Shown piece by piece: positions 1-7,212 of a stretch of DNA of 10,797 nt. Position 1 is the stretch's first letter. Every line of letters begins with the position of its first letter. The position numbers were made by a program, and so were the translations under genes. Location: contig JAGQKQ010000047.1 in NCBI GenBank assembly GCA_020430005.1, forward strand, positions 1 to 10,797, in the 5' to 3' direction. This stretch comes from Candidatus Omnitrophota bacterium (lineage in GTDB: Bacteria > Omnitrophota > Gorgyraeia > Zapsychrales > Zapsychraceae). Under the pieces are notes generated by a model. That model saw only the letters and a program-made list of their open reading frames with translations, searched no databases and was not told the origin of the DNA.

Positions 1-341
1 TCCCATTTTTTAAAGTGGTTATGACTGGGGCAATAATCAAATTGCTTTTTGAATCTAGTATCCTTATCCATTTAACGAAAAGCGATTTGAGCATCTTTAA
101 AAAGACGGCATTACTTATGACAGGGGCTTTGAGGCGTTTTACAGCAGTTCGTTTTATTTGCGGTGTCATTGGCGGAATTTTATTGCCGCTGCTGATCTGC
201 CAAATGTATGCACAGTTAACGTCGGGGACTATTTTATTCTTTGTTCTGCTGAGTTTTTCGTGTCTTTTAACGGGTGAATTTCTGGAGCGCTATTTATTTT
301 TCCGCGCGGTTGTTCCTTTAAAAATGCCGGGAGGACGATAA
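1..341 (+). CDS. DmsC-type membrane anchor subunit, C-terminal part (partial at 5' end)
   Basis: The frame is open from the window edge to TAA at 339-341, so this is the 3' end of a longer gene; the GTG at 15 is probably internal. About 112 residues are visible, with three hydrophobic segments: around the first 25 residues, around GVIGGILLPLLICQMY, and around ILFFVLLSFSCLLTGEFLE. The closing GEFLERYLFFRAVVPLKMPG resembles the C-terminus of DMSO-reductase anchor subunits (DmsC/YnfH family), where a conserved Glu-Arg-Tyr-Leu-Phe stretch follows the last helix. Proteins of this family sit in the inner membrane, oxidise menaquinol and pass electrons through an iron-sulfur subunit to a molybdopterin enzyme. 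The catalytic subunit follows after one base, which supports that role here. The iron-sulfur partner would be expected upstream, out of view. An N-terminal fusion to a ferredoxin domain cannot be excluded. Confidence 0.72.
   Translation, partial: PFFKVVMTGAIIKLLFESSILIHLTKSDLSIFKKTALLMTGALRRFTAVRFICGVIGGILLPLLICQMYAQLTSGTILFFVLLSFSCLLTGEFLERYLFFRAVVPLKMPGGR
329..334 (+). promoter_or_regulatory. Ribosome binding site fixing the TTG start of the reductase
   Basis: GGGAGG lies 8 bases before the TTG at 343. The next in-frame ATG is Met59, already inside the iron-sulfur region, so this site decides the rare TTG start. It sits inside the last codons of the anchor gene, so the two genes are probably translationally coupled. 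Confidence 0.7.
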
Positions 342-342
342 T

Positions 343-2550
343 TTGAAAGAGAAGATTCAAAATTTATTTTATCAAACCGAAGGAAAGTTTACCGAAGAAC
401 TGGCGCTGTCCTATTCAGAAAAAGGACAAGGCTATCTTCCCGAGCGGTTGCATCCCGATGGTATTATTAAGACCGTCTGCGGATTTTGTTCTACCGGATG
501 TTCCCTGGACGCTCATATGCGTGGGAATGAAGCGGTTAATCTTGTCCCGACAGCGGATTACCCTGTTAATCTTGGTGAGGCTTGTCCAAAGGGATGGGAA
601 TCGCTGACGCCGCTTAAGGCCTCGGATAGAGCCGTGGCTCCGTTGCAACGGGATGAAAAGGGAAATTTTGTGACACTTAGCTGGCATGATGCCATGACGA
701 CGTTCGTTGATAATTTCACAAGAGTTCAACAGCGCTATGGGAAAGATAGTGTGGCGTTTTTAAGTACAGGACAAATTCCGACAGAAGAAATGGTGATGTT
801 GGGATCGCTGGCCAAATTTGGTATGGGTATGCTTCATGGGGATGGTAACACCAGACAGTGTATGGCCACGGCGGCAACGGCGTACAAAGAATCCTTCGGT
901 TTTGATGCGCCGCCTTTTACCTATAAAGATTTTGAAGAATCGGATGTTATTGTTTTCGTCGGGGCTAATCCGTGCATAGCGCATCCGATTATGTGGGAGC
1001 GTGTTCAAATGAACCGGAATGATCCGGAGATTATTGTCATTGATCCGCGTAAAACCGAAACGGCCATGGCCGCCACACGGCATTATGCTATTACACCGAA
1101 ATCGGATTTAATCTTTTTGTATGCGATTGCCAACATCCTCATTCAGGAGGGATGGATTAAAAAAGATTATATCAAAAAGTTTACTCAAGGATTCGACGAT
1201 TTTAAAGGGCATGTTGCGCAATATACGCCGGAAACAGCCAGTCGTGTATCCGGTATTGCTGTTGAAGATCTATATGCTTTGGCGCGTATTATTCATCAGG
1301 GAGAACGCGTTTCGTTTTGGTGGACGATGGGGGTTAACCAAAGTTATGAAGCAGTACGTACGGCGCAGGCCATTATTAACCTGACATTAATGACGGGTAA
1401 CATCGGCCGTCCGGGAACAGGAGCTAACTCTATTACGGGGCAATGTAATGCGATGGGATCACGGTTGTTCAGTAATACAACAAATCTTTTAGGCGGGCAT
1501 AATTTTGAAAGTCCTGAGGATCGCAAGAAGATTGCGGAAATTCTTAATATTGATGTGAACAAAATTCCAACGGAAAACAGTCTGGCGTACGATCAGATCA
1601 TAGAAGCCGTTGCTGCCGGGAAAATTAAAGGCCTATGGATTGTGGCTACAAATCCGGTTCATTCATGGATTAATCAGAATGAGCTTCGGGAAACATTTAA
1701 AAAACTGGACTATCTGGTTGTTCAGGATATGTATCACACGACGGAAACCGCGCAGATGGCGCATTTGATTTTGCCATCGGCGGGTTGGGGAGAAAAAGAA
1801 GGGACATTTATCAATTCCGAGCGGAGATTTGGTGTTACTAAAAAGGTTGCCAAGGCCCCCGGGGAAGCTCTTGCTGATTTTTATATTTTCAAATTAGTCG
1901 CGGAATATTGGGGATGTGCAGGCCTCTTTGAAGAATGGAAAACACCGCAGGATGTTTTTCAAACGATGAAAGAAATTTCTAAGGATCAGCCGTGTGACAT
2001 TAGCGGTATGGAAGATTACTCTATGCTTGAGCGATGCGGCGGGATGCAATGGCCTTTTACATCAAAGGACAATGAGCATGACACGGAACGTCGACTGTTT
2101 GAAGACGGAAAGTTTTATCACAAGGACGGGAAGGCGCATTTTATTTTTGAAGAGCCGAAAGAAAACCCGGAACCGGTGAATGAAGACTTTCCTTTTGAGT
2201 TGTTAACCGGGAGGGGGACATCATCTCAGTGGCATACGCAAACACGGACAGGAAAGTCCGAGGTTCTCAAAAAAATGTATCCCAAGGACGTTTATGTAGA
2301 AATAAACACGAAAGATGCGAATAGTTTGAATATTCAACAAAATGACTGGGTCTATGTATCGACGAGAAGGGCGACAGTGAAGGCGCGCGCTTTTATTGTC
2401 CCTACATTAAAACCGGGTGTGTTATTTATGCCGATGCATTATGAAGAAACCAATAAATTAACATTTCCGTCATTTGATCCGTATTCACGACAGCCGTCGT
2501 ATAAAACATGCGCGGCCAATGTTTTGCAGAACAGATATGAGCAGGTTTAA
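343..2550 (+). CDS. nasA: NasA/NapA-type nitrate reductase, molybdopterin catalytic subunit
   Basis: A 735-residue member of the DMSO-reductase superfamily, predicted to reduce nitrate to nitrite on a bis-MGD molybdenum centre. The N-terminal [4Fe-4S] site is C46-x2-C49-x3-C53 and C81 (in ACPKG). The molybdenum ligand is C173 in GNTRQCMATA. Cys followed by Met is typical of Nap/Nas nitrate reductases, whereas formate dehydrogenases normally have Cys or Sec followed by His. Further family features are GANSITGQCNAMGSR near 361-375, EGTFINSERR in the middle, and a C-terminal dinucleotide-binding domain starting at LLTGRGTSSQWHTQTRTG and containing FDPYSRQPSYKT near the end. There is no twin-arginine signal, so the enzyme should be cytoplasmic, and no C-terminal [2Fe-2S] domain as in some NasA proteins. 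Its place between a DmsC-type anchor and mobA supports a membrane-linked molybdoenzyme. Another oxyanion substrate remains possible. Confidence 0.85.
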   Translation: MKEKIQNLFYQTEGKFTEELALSYSEKGQGYLPERLHPDGIIKTVCGFCSTGCSLDAHMRGNEAVNLVPTADYPVNLGEACPKGWESLTPLKASDRAVAPLQRDEKGNFVTLSWHDAMTTFVDNFTRVQQRYGKDSVAFLSTGQIPTEEMVMLGSLAKFGMGMLHGDGNTRQCMATAATAYKESFGFDAPPFTYKDFEESDVIVFVGANPCIAHPIMWERVQMNRNDPEIIVIDPRKTETAMAATRHYAITPKSDLIFLYAIANILIQEGWIKKDYIKKFTQGFDDFKGHVAQYTPETASRVSGIAVEDLYALARIIHQGERVSFWWTMGVNQSYEAVRTAQAIINLTLMTGNIGRPGTGANSITGQCNAMGSRLFSNTTNLLGGHNFESPEDRKKIAEILNIDVNKIPTENSLAYDQIIEAVAAGKIKGLWIVATNPVHSWINQNELRETFKKLDYLVVQDMYHTTETAQMAHLILPSAGWGEKEGTFINSERRFGVTKKVAKAPGEALADFYIFKLVAEYWGCAGLFEEWKTPQDVFQTMKEISKDQPCDISGMEDYSMLERCGGMQWPFTSKDNEHDTERRLFEDGKFYHKDGKAHFIFEEPKENPEPVNEDFPFELLTGRGTSSQWHTQTRTGKSEVLKKMYPKDVYVEINTKDANSLNIQQNDWVYVSTRRATVKARAFIVPTLKPGVLFMPMHYEETNKLTFPSFDPYSRQPSYKTCAANVLQNRYEQV

Positions 2551-2589
2551 ATAAATTTTAATAACAAAGCAGTTAAAGGAGAGGCGAAG

Positions 2590-3828
2590 ATGAAAGAACA
2601 GTTGAAAGGAATGATGTTGGCAGGGGTAATTTTAAGCATGACCGTAAGTGCTACGGTCGAGGCGGAATCGATTGAGGATATCCTTATGAAAGGAAAGCCT
2701 TATGGCGATCTTCGTTTACGCTATGAGCATGTCGAGCAAGATGGTTTGATGAACGCGAATTCTAAAACAGCCCGTGCGCGAGTTGGATTTAAGACGGGAG
2801 AATGGAAACATCTTTCCGGGGTTATTGAAGGAGAGAGTGTTTTTTATTTAGGGAATGATGATTATAACGATACGGTAAACAAGCGGACAGATCATGCTAC
2901 CGTTGCCGATCCGGAAAATATTCAGGTTAATCAGGCGTATGGTCAGGTGACAGGAATTGATGATACCGTTATCAAGGCCGGACGTCAGGTGATCACGATG
3001 GACAATCATCGTTTTATCGGTCATGTGGGATGGCGGCAAAACAATCAGGTTTTCGACGCTGTAACGATGACGAACACCGCTTTACCGAAAACAACAATTA
3101 ATTACGGATACATTTATAACGTGAATCGTATTTTCGGGGAACAGTCCACAATGGGAGACTGGGGTTCAAAGAGTAATTACTATAATATTTCCAATACAGC
3201 TTTACCGATTGGAAAGCTGACAACATACGGATACTTTCTTGACTTCGGCGGCGACTCGCCGGCGAATTCCAGCAAAACATTCGGTGGTTATATTTCAGGT
3301 TCTCAAAAACTAAGTGATGAATTCAAGCTCAGCTATTATGGTGAGTACGCGTATCAAACAGAGTACGGTGAAAACACGACGGACTATGGCGCGCATTATT
3401 ATCATTTGGCACCGGCTGTTTCGTTTGAAGGATTAACGGCCACAATAGGATATGAGGTGCTTGGCAGCGATGACAGTACGGCTTCATTCCGTACACCATT
3501 AGCGACATTGCATAAATTTAACGGCTGGTCTGATAAGTTTCTGGGAACTCCTGCCGCCGGATTGGAAGACTTTTATATCGACTTAACGTATAAGGTGTCC
3601 GGTCTTGAGGGCGACATGGAAATGCTCAACGGGCTTTTAGCCAAAGTTCAGTACCATGATTTTTCTTCGAATGATGGCGATATGGACTACGGATCAGAAT
3701 GGGGTATTTATGTGAAAAAACCGATTAACGATTATATTAGTACAGGCATTAAATACTCTAATTATAAAGAAGATGGTTTTGGCGCGGATACACAGAAAAT
3801 CACGGTTGATATCGATTTCAAATACTAA
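2590..3828 (+). CDS. Outer-membrane beta-barrel porin (alginate-export-like family)
   Basis: A 412-residue predicted outer-membrane protein. The start has a strong ribosome binding site, AAAGGAG at 2575-2581, 8 bases before ATG. Residues 1-25 form a signal peptide: Lys at 2 and 6, a hydrophobic core GMMLAGVILSMTVSATV, and likely cleavage after VEA. The rest alternates polar and hydrophobic residues with many aromatics, as in beta-strands, and ends in DFKY, a usable C-terminal barrel signal. GDLRLRYEH near 40, KAGRQVITMDNHRFIGHVGW near 135-155 and WRQNNQVFDA resemble alginate-export-type porins. It lies 39 bases after the nitrate reductase and 20 bases before the MOSC gene, so it is probably co-transcribed and may admit nitrate or release nitrite. 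That substrate is inferred from position only. Confidence 0.75.
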   Translation: MKEQLKGMMLAGVILSMTVSATVEAESIEDILMKGKPYGDLRLRYEHVEQDGLMNANSKTARARVGFKTGEWKHLSGVIEGESVFYLGNDDYNDTVNKRTDHATVADPENIQVNQAYGQVTGIDDTVIKAGRQVITMDNHRFIGHVGWRQNNQVFDAVTMTNTALPKTTINYGYIYNVNRIFGEQSTMGDWGSKSNYYNISNTALPIGKLTTYGYFLDFGGDSPANSSKTFGGYISGSQKLSDEFKLSYYGEYAYQTEYGENTTDYGAHYYHLAPAVSFEGLTATIGYEVLGSDDSTASFRTPLATLHKFNGWSDKFLGTPAAGLEDFYIDLTYKVSGLEGDMEMLNGLLAKVQYHDFSSNDGDMDYGSEWGIYVKKPINDYISTGIKYSNYKEDGFGADTQKITVDIDFKY

Positions 3829-3848
3829 AGAAAGGCTGCGTAAGAAAC

Positions 3849-4331
3849 ATGATTAAGATGGTGAAGGAAATAATTCCAAAAGTTGTATCGCTTAATATTT
3901 CGAAAGGCGGTATTCCCAAACTTCCGATTACTTCTGTCCGAATCAAAAGCGGTGGTTTGGAAGGTGACGGACATAATCATGCCAAACATTATCGCCCTAT
4001 CCAGGCGGTAAGCCTTCAGGACGAGGAACGTCTGGAAGAATTGCGAGGTGAAGGGTATCCATTATTTCCCGGAACGACCGGAGAAAACATAACAGTATCC
4101 GGCATGGATATTAATGCGCTACCATTAGGAACTGTTTTAAATTTTTCCGGTGGTGTTGTGTTGGAGCTAAGTAAAGTCCGCCAGCCCTGCTATGTTCTGG
4201 ACGCGATTAATCCGCGTCTGAAAACAGACATTTTAGGACGGTGTGGATACTATGCCAAGGTGATTCGTGAAGGTATTGTTCAGACAGGAGAGACGATTGA
4301 TGTTATCAGAAAAGACTGGGAGGATGACTAG
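3849..4331 (+). CDS. MOSC-domain protein, probable molybdenum-cofactor handling
   Basis: A 160-residue stand-alone MOSC domain, the fold found at the C-terminus of molybdenum-cofactor sulfurases and in YiiM/YcbX-type enzymes. Visible family features are GLEGDGHNHAKHYRP (36-50), GTTGENITV (75-83), RQPC with the conserved Cys at 114, and GRCGYYAKVIREG near 130-142. MOSC domains bind the cofactor, and the conserved Cys is thought to take part in sulfur or metal-cofactor chemistry. The gene sits between the porin and mobA and overlaps mobA, so a role in maturing the operon's reductase is likely but inferred. Detoxification of N-hydroxylated compounds, as for YiiM, is the main alternative. The GAAAGG at 3830-3835 is 13 bases from the ATG, rather far; an ATG at 3858 is another possible start. 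Confidence 0.82.
   Translation: MIKMVKEIIPKVVSLNISKGGIPKLPITSVRIKSGGLEGDGHNHAKHYRPIQAVSLQDEERLEELRGEGYPLFPGTTGENITVSGMDINALPLGTVLNFSGGVVLELSKVRQPCYVLDAINPRLKTDILGRCGYYAKVIREGIVQTGETIDVIRKDWEDD
4286..4290 (+). promoter_or_regulatory. Ribosome binding site favouring the 4300 start of mobA
   Basis: AGGAG lies 9 bases before ATG at 4300. The competing ATG at 4324 has GGGAGG ending only one base upstream, too close for initiation. An ATG at 4267 has no good site. This places the mobA start inside the MOSC gene. Confidence 0.55.
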
Positions 4332-4893
4332 CCAACCAACCGGTGCGATATTCTGCGGCGGACAAAGCCGGCGCATGGGGCGCCCGAAGGCCGGTATTAT
4401 TTTTCCCGACGGCGCGGCCCTTATTGAAAAAGTCTACGCCGCTATGAAAAGTGTGTGTCAAACAGTGGTGCTGGTCGGTCATGGCGAAGGTGTGCCTGAA
4501 CGGCTGTCCGGTTTAAAACGCGTTGAAGACATAACGCCGGGGTTGGGACCTCTCGGGGCCCTGGAGTCGTTATTAGCCTCCGGTCTGGATTCGCACTATT
4601 TAATCGCGCCCTGCGATCTTCCCTGCGTGACGGAACATGTTTTTCAATATCTGGTTTCCCGTCGTTACGACAACAGGCCGGTTGTTTTTAACAATACCGG
4701 AACAATTGAACCGTTGATCGGTTTATATCCGGACAACATTCTGCCCGCGATCCGGCAGCAGATTAAAGATGGCCGTCTTTCCATGCAGCAGCTTCTCGTT
4801 AAAACGGATACGGTGTGTATCGATCTTCCTTCGGCGTATCGTCCGCTTTTGACAAATACCAATACACCGTTTGAACTGAGCAGAGTCTTTTAA
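4300..4893 (+). CDS. mobA: Molybdenum cofactor guanylyltransferase MobA
   Basis: From the chosen start the protein has 197 residues, normal for MobA. It transfers GMP from GTP to molybdopterin to give the MGD cofactor of DMSO-reductase-family enzymes, and acts in the cytoplasm. The nucleotide-binding loop is GAIFCGGQSRRMGRPKAGI (15-33), a variant of the usual LAGGxSxRMGxDK, with the key Lys at 30. TPGLGPLGALES (79-90) matches the GPLxG loop, CDLP (105-108) holds the metal-binding Asp, and NTNTPFEL near the end matches the closing NxNTPEEL of the family. The gene overlaps the MOSC gene by 32 bases, so the two are probably translationally coupled. Its place two genes after a reductase that needs MGD suggests it serves that enzyme. 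Start choice is the main doubt: 4324 would give 189 residues. Confidence 0.88.
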   Translation: MLSEKTGRMTSQPTGAIFCGGQSRRMGRPKAGIIFPDGAALIEKVYAAMKSVCQTVVLVGHGEGVPERLSGLKRVEDITPGLGPLGALESLLASGLDSHYLIAPCDLPCVTEHVFQYLVSRRYDNRPVVFNNTGTIEPLIGLYPDNILPAIRQQIKDGRLSMQQLLVKTDTVCIDLPSAYRPLLTNTNTPFELSRVF

Positions 4894-4954
4894 GCCCCGA
4901 AATTTTCCTCCATATTGGACGTTTTTGCCCAAAAATAACTCTTTCGTCAACGTC

Positions 4955-4983
4955 TTGTGTCCGCAACAAGAATCGTTTATAAT
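4955..4983 (+). promoter_or_regulatory. Sigma70-like promoter of the PfkB-era operon
   Basis: TATAAT at 4978-4983 is a perfect -10 box, and TTGTGT at 4955-4960 is a partial -35 box at the ideal 17-bp spacing. Transcription would start near 4990, leaving a leader of about 30 bases. The region between mobA and the kinase is the natural place for a new promoter. The inverted repeat CTTGT/ACAAG (4954-4958 and 4966-4970) covers the -35 box and could be an operator. Confidence 0.55.
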
Positions 4984-5009
4984 AGCTCAACTTTTTAATA
5001 TACAATTTG

Positions 5010-5016
5010 AAGGAGA
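5010..5016 (+). promoter_or_regulatory. Ribosome binding site of the PfkB kinase
   Basis: AAGGAGA, with GGAG 6 bases before ATG at 5022. It shows that the in-frame TTG at 5007 is not the start. Confidence 0.75.
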
Positions 5017-5021
5017 ACTCT

Positions 5022-5930
5022 ATGAGTCTTGTTACATTAGGAACAGTGGCCCTGGATAATATTAAAACGCCTTCTGGTGACAAAAATCATCTGTTAGGTG
5101 GATCGGCCAGTCATTTTGCTATGAGCGCGCGTTTATTTACCAAGGTGCATCTGGTGAGCGTGATCGGGGAAGACTTTCCACAAAAACATGTCACCTTTTT
5201 TAAACAAAAAGGTGTCGATATTACTTCCGTGATTGAACGTAAAGGGAAGACCTTTGCCTGGTACGGGGAATATTTAAAAGGTGATTTTAACCACGCGATT
5301 ACACGGGCAACGGAGCTGGGTGTTTTACTGACTTATTATCCTCAGGTTGCTTTGGAACATCGCGAACTTCCTAATGTTTTTCTGGCTAATTTCGATCCGG
5401 AAATTCAAATGAATTTTCTAATGTTAATGAAAAATTCCAAATTTGTTGGAATGGATACAATGAATTTGTGGATCGCCAATAAGAAAAAGGCCGTAACAAA
5501 ACTGATGAAGAAAGTGGACTTGTTTATTGCGAATGACGGTGAGGCCATGGCTTTAACAGAAGAAACAAATCTGATTAAGGCGGTAAAGAAACTCAAGACT
5601 ATGGGTCCTAAAATTGTTGTGGTCAAGAAAGGCGAACATGGAGTTGTAGTTTATTCCGATAAATATTTCTTCTCGTTTCCCGCTTTTCCTGTTGAAAAGG
5701 TGGTTGATCCGACGGGGGCCGGGGATACATTTGCCGGGGGATTAATGGGATATCTTTCCAAGGCAAAAAAACATGATGAGAAAACCATGCGCAAGGCCGC
5801 TATTTATGCCACGACACTAGCATCTTTTAATGTGGAAGGTTTCGGTATGGCGAAAACAGCGCCATTAACCCTGGCCACAGCGCACCAACGTATGACAGAT
5901 TATTTAAAATTTATTAGGCCGGTGTCGTAA
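5022..5930 (+). CDS. PfkB-family carbohydrate kinase
   Basis: A 302-residue ribokinase-family kinase, predicted to phosphorylate a sugar or nucleoside with ATP in the cytoplasm. The first family signature shows as LLGGSASHFAMSARLF from about 24. The second signature DPTGAGDTFAGG (229-240) contains the anion hole and the catalytic base Asp235. NDGEA (171-175) and VVKKGEHG (200-207) match nucleotide-site segments of the family. The substrate cannot be read from the sequence: the substrate-contact region, including WYGEYLKGDFN, does not clearly match ribokinase, fructokinase or adenosine kinase. The length is normal and nothing looks broken. It is the first gene after a clear promoter, and its stop codon overlaps the start of a small SemiSWEET-like membrane protein, which hints that transport and phosphorylation may be linked. 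Confidence 0.85.
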   Translation: MSLVTLGTVALDNIKTPSGDKNHLLGGSASHFAMSARLFTKVHLVSVIGEDFPQKHVTFFKQKGVDITSVIERKGKTFAWYGEYLKGDFNHAITRATELGVLLTYYPQVALEHRELPNVFLANFDPEIQMNFLMLMKNSKFVGMDTMNLWIANKKKAVTKLMKKVDLFIANDGEAMALTEETNLIKAVKKLKTMGPKIVVVKKGEHGVVVYSDKYFFSFPAFPVEKVVDPTGAGDTFAGGLMGYLSKAKKHDEKTMRKAAIYATTLASFNVEGFGMAKTAPLTLATAHQRMTDYLKFIRPVS

Positions 5931-6205
5931 TGGAAAAAGATCTTATCGACATTATTGGTGTTGTTGCGGCGGTCAGCCTGCCTATGTTTAACATTCCTTT
6001 GGTTATGAAGATTATTCAGCGGAAGTCCTCCCGTGATTTAAGTATGTCCTGGGTTGTCGGTGTCTGGGTTTGTTTATTGTTAATGCTGCCGGCGGGAGTA
6101 CGAACGGAAGACATTGTTTTAAAAGCCTTTAGTATTGTGAACATTGCGCTGTTTTCGGTTGTGCTGGTAGTGGCGTTTAAATATCGAACAGGAGAGTCGT
6201 CATGA
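5930..6205 (+). CDS. Small three-helix membrane protein, SemiSWEET/PQ-loop-like
   Basis: A 91-residue protein with three hydrophobic segments: about 8-26, 41-56 and 65-83. Between the first two is NIPLVMKIIQRKSSRDLSMSW, which fits the PQ-loop pattern (Pro-Gln, a basic stretch, then Lys-Ser-Ser-x-x-Leu-Ser) except that Gln is replaced by Leu. Length and three-helix layout match bacterial SemiSWEETs, which dimerise in the inner membrane to move sugars. The start ATG shares one base with the kinase stop (TAATG), and the end overlaps the era start as ATGA, so it is translationally coupled on both sides. A sugar-transport role is suggested by the fold pattern and the kinase neighbour but is not proven. 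It could instead be a PQ-loop protein of unknown job. Confidence 0.6.
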   Translation: MEKDLIDIIGVVAAVSLPMFNIPLVMKIIQRKSSRDLSMSWVVGVWVCLLLMLPAGVRTEDIVLKAFSIVNIALFSVVLVVAFKYRTGESS

Positions 6206-7116
6206 GTGATAAAACATTTAAATCCGGGATGGTTTCGATTGTTGGTCGTCCGAACACCGGTAAGTCTACATTACTTAACGCGCTCGTCGGAACAAAGATC
6301 TCTATTATTTCTCGTGTTCCACAGACGACCCGCCATCAAATCCGCGGGATTTATAACGATGATCATGGCCAAATTGTTTTTATCGATACCCCGGGGCTGC
6401 ATCGCGGACGTGACAAGCTGGACCAATCCATGAATCAGATTATTTCCGGCTGTATTCATGACGCGGAATGTTTGATTTATCTGGTGGATACAACGCGGAA
6501 GGTTGGACAGGAAGAAAATAATATCGCGCAAAAAGTTAAAGACTTGAAGTGTCCTGTTATTCTTGGACTAAATAAGGTGGATTTGAAGTCGGCCGATATT
6601 CCCGGATACATTGCCTTTTGGGAAGAGATTAAAGGAATGCCGGTCACGGAAATGAAAAACTTTGCCATGATCCCTTTGTCCGGCAAGGAAGAAACCAATC
6701 TGGATAAATTGGTGGAAGTCATTTATGATTTTCTTCCTGAAGGCCCAGCCCTTTATCCGACCGACACAGTCACAGATACACCGGAACGTCTAACGGTTGC
6801 CGAAATCGTTCGTGAAAAGTTGTTGATGTCTATGAGTGATGAAATCCCCCATTCCATTGGGGTGATTATTGAAAGTATGCGGCCCCGCAAGGGCAAAACC
6901 ATTTATGTCCGCGCTCTGATTCTGGTTGAGCGGGATACCCACAAAGAAATTGTAATTGGCAAAAACGGGGCTATGCTGAAGAAAATCGGCACTCTGGCCC
7001 GGCAGGAGCTGGAAACCTTATTAGAGAGTAAGGTTTTCCTGGAATGTTTTGTCAAAGTCCAGAAAAACTGGCGGGACGACGTCTCTATTATCCAGGAGTT
7101 GGGGTATTCTTCTTAA
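6202..7116 (+). CDS. era: GTPase Era, 30S ribosome assembly
   Basis: A 304-residue Era, full length. The GTPase domain shows G1 GRPNTGKST (15-23), G2 QTTRHQIRGI (41-50), G3 DTPG (62-65), G4 NKVD (124-127) and G5 SGK (160-162). The C-terminal KH domain shows HKEIVIGKNGAMLKKIG (247-263), including the GxxG-type loop IGKNG. Era binds the 3' end of 16S rRNA and couples GTP hydrolysis to maturation of the small subunit, working in the cytoplasm near the membrane. The ATG overlaps the previous stop by four bases, and GGAG at 6191-6194 lies 7 bases upstream. The gene is normally essential. Here it is the last gene of the operon that begins with the PfkB kinase, and a hairpin overlaps its stop codon. 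Confidence 0.97.
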   Translation: MSDKTFKSGMVSIVGRPNTGKSTLLNALVGTKISIISRVPQTTRHQIRGIYNDDHGQIVFIDTPGLHRGRDKLDQSMNQIISGCIHDAECLIYLVDTTRKVGQEENNIAQKVKDLKCPVILGLNKVDLKSADIPGYIAFWEEIKGMPVTEMKNFAMIPLSGKEETNLDKLVEVIYDFLPEGPALYPTDTVTDTPERLTVAEIVREKLLMSMSDEIPHSIGVIIESMRPRKGKTIYVRALILVERDTHKEIVIGKNGAMLKKIGTLARQELETLLESKVFLECFVKVQKNWRDDVSIIQELGYSS

Positions 7117-7136
7117 GGCAATCCGCCTTGGTTTTT
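7113..7136 (+). terminator. Weak Rho-independent terminator after era
   Basis: AAGGC (7115-7119) pairs with GCCTT (7125-7129) around an AATCC loop, extendable by two T-G wobble pairs, followed by TTTTT at 7132-7136. The stem is short and overlaps the era stop codon, so termination may be partial. The next gene is about 160 bases away with its own possible -10 box, which agrees with an operon end here. Confidence 0.5.
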
Positions 7137-7212
7137 GCCCTTTCATCGGCCTTTCCCTAAATTATTTTCAGTCAACTCTGATGTTTTTCTTCCTTTTTTA
7201 AAAGCTTTCTAT

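Noticed and set aside
343..2550. Formate dehydrogenase reading of the molybdopterin enzyme
   Set aside because: The ligand motif is Cys-Met (NTRQCM) rather than Cys/Sec-His, no in-frame UGA is present, and the C-terminal WHTQTRTG region fits nitrate reductases better.
4267..4299. Upstream ATG at 4267 as the mobA start
   Set aside because: It lacks a good ribosome binding site and would increase overlap with the MOSC gene, and the added residues do not resemble MobA.
4922..4935. TTTTT-GCCC-AAAAA hairpin as a terminator of the nitrate operon
   Set aside because: The stem is only A-T pairs and no T-run follows, so it is unlikely to stop transcription.
5007..5021. TTG at 5007 as the PfkB start
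   Set aside because: AAGGAGA at 5010-5016 is correctly spaced for the ATG at 5022 and would lie inside the gene if TTG were used.
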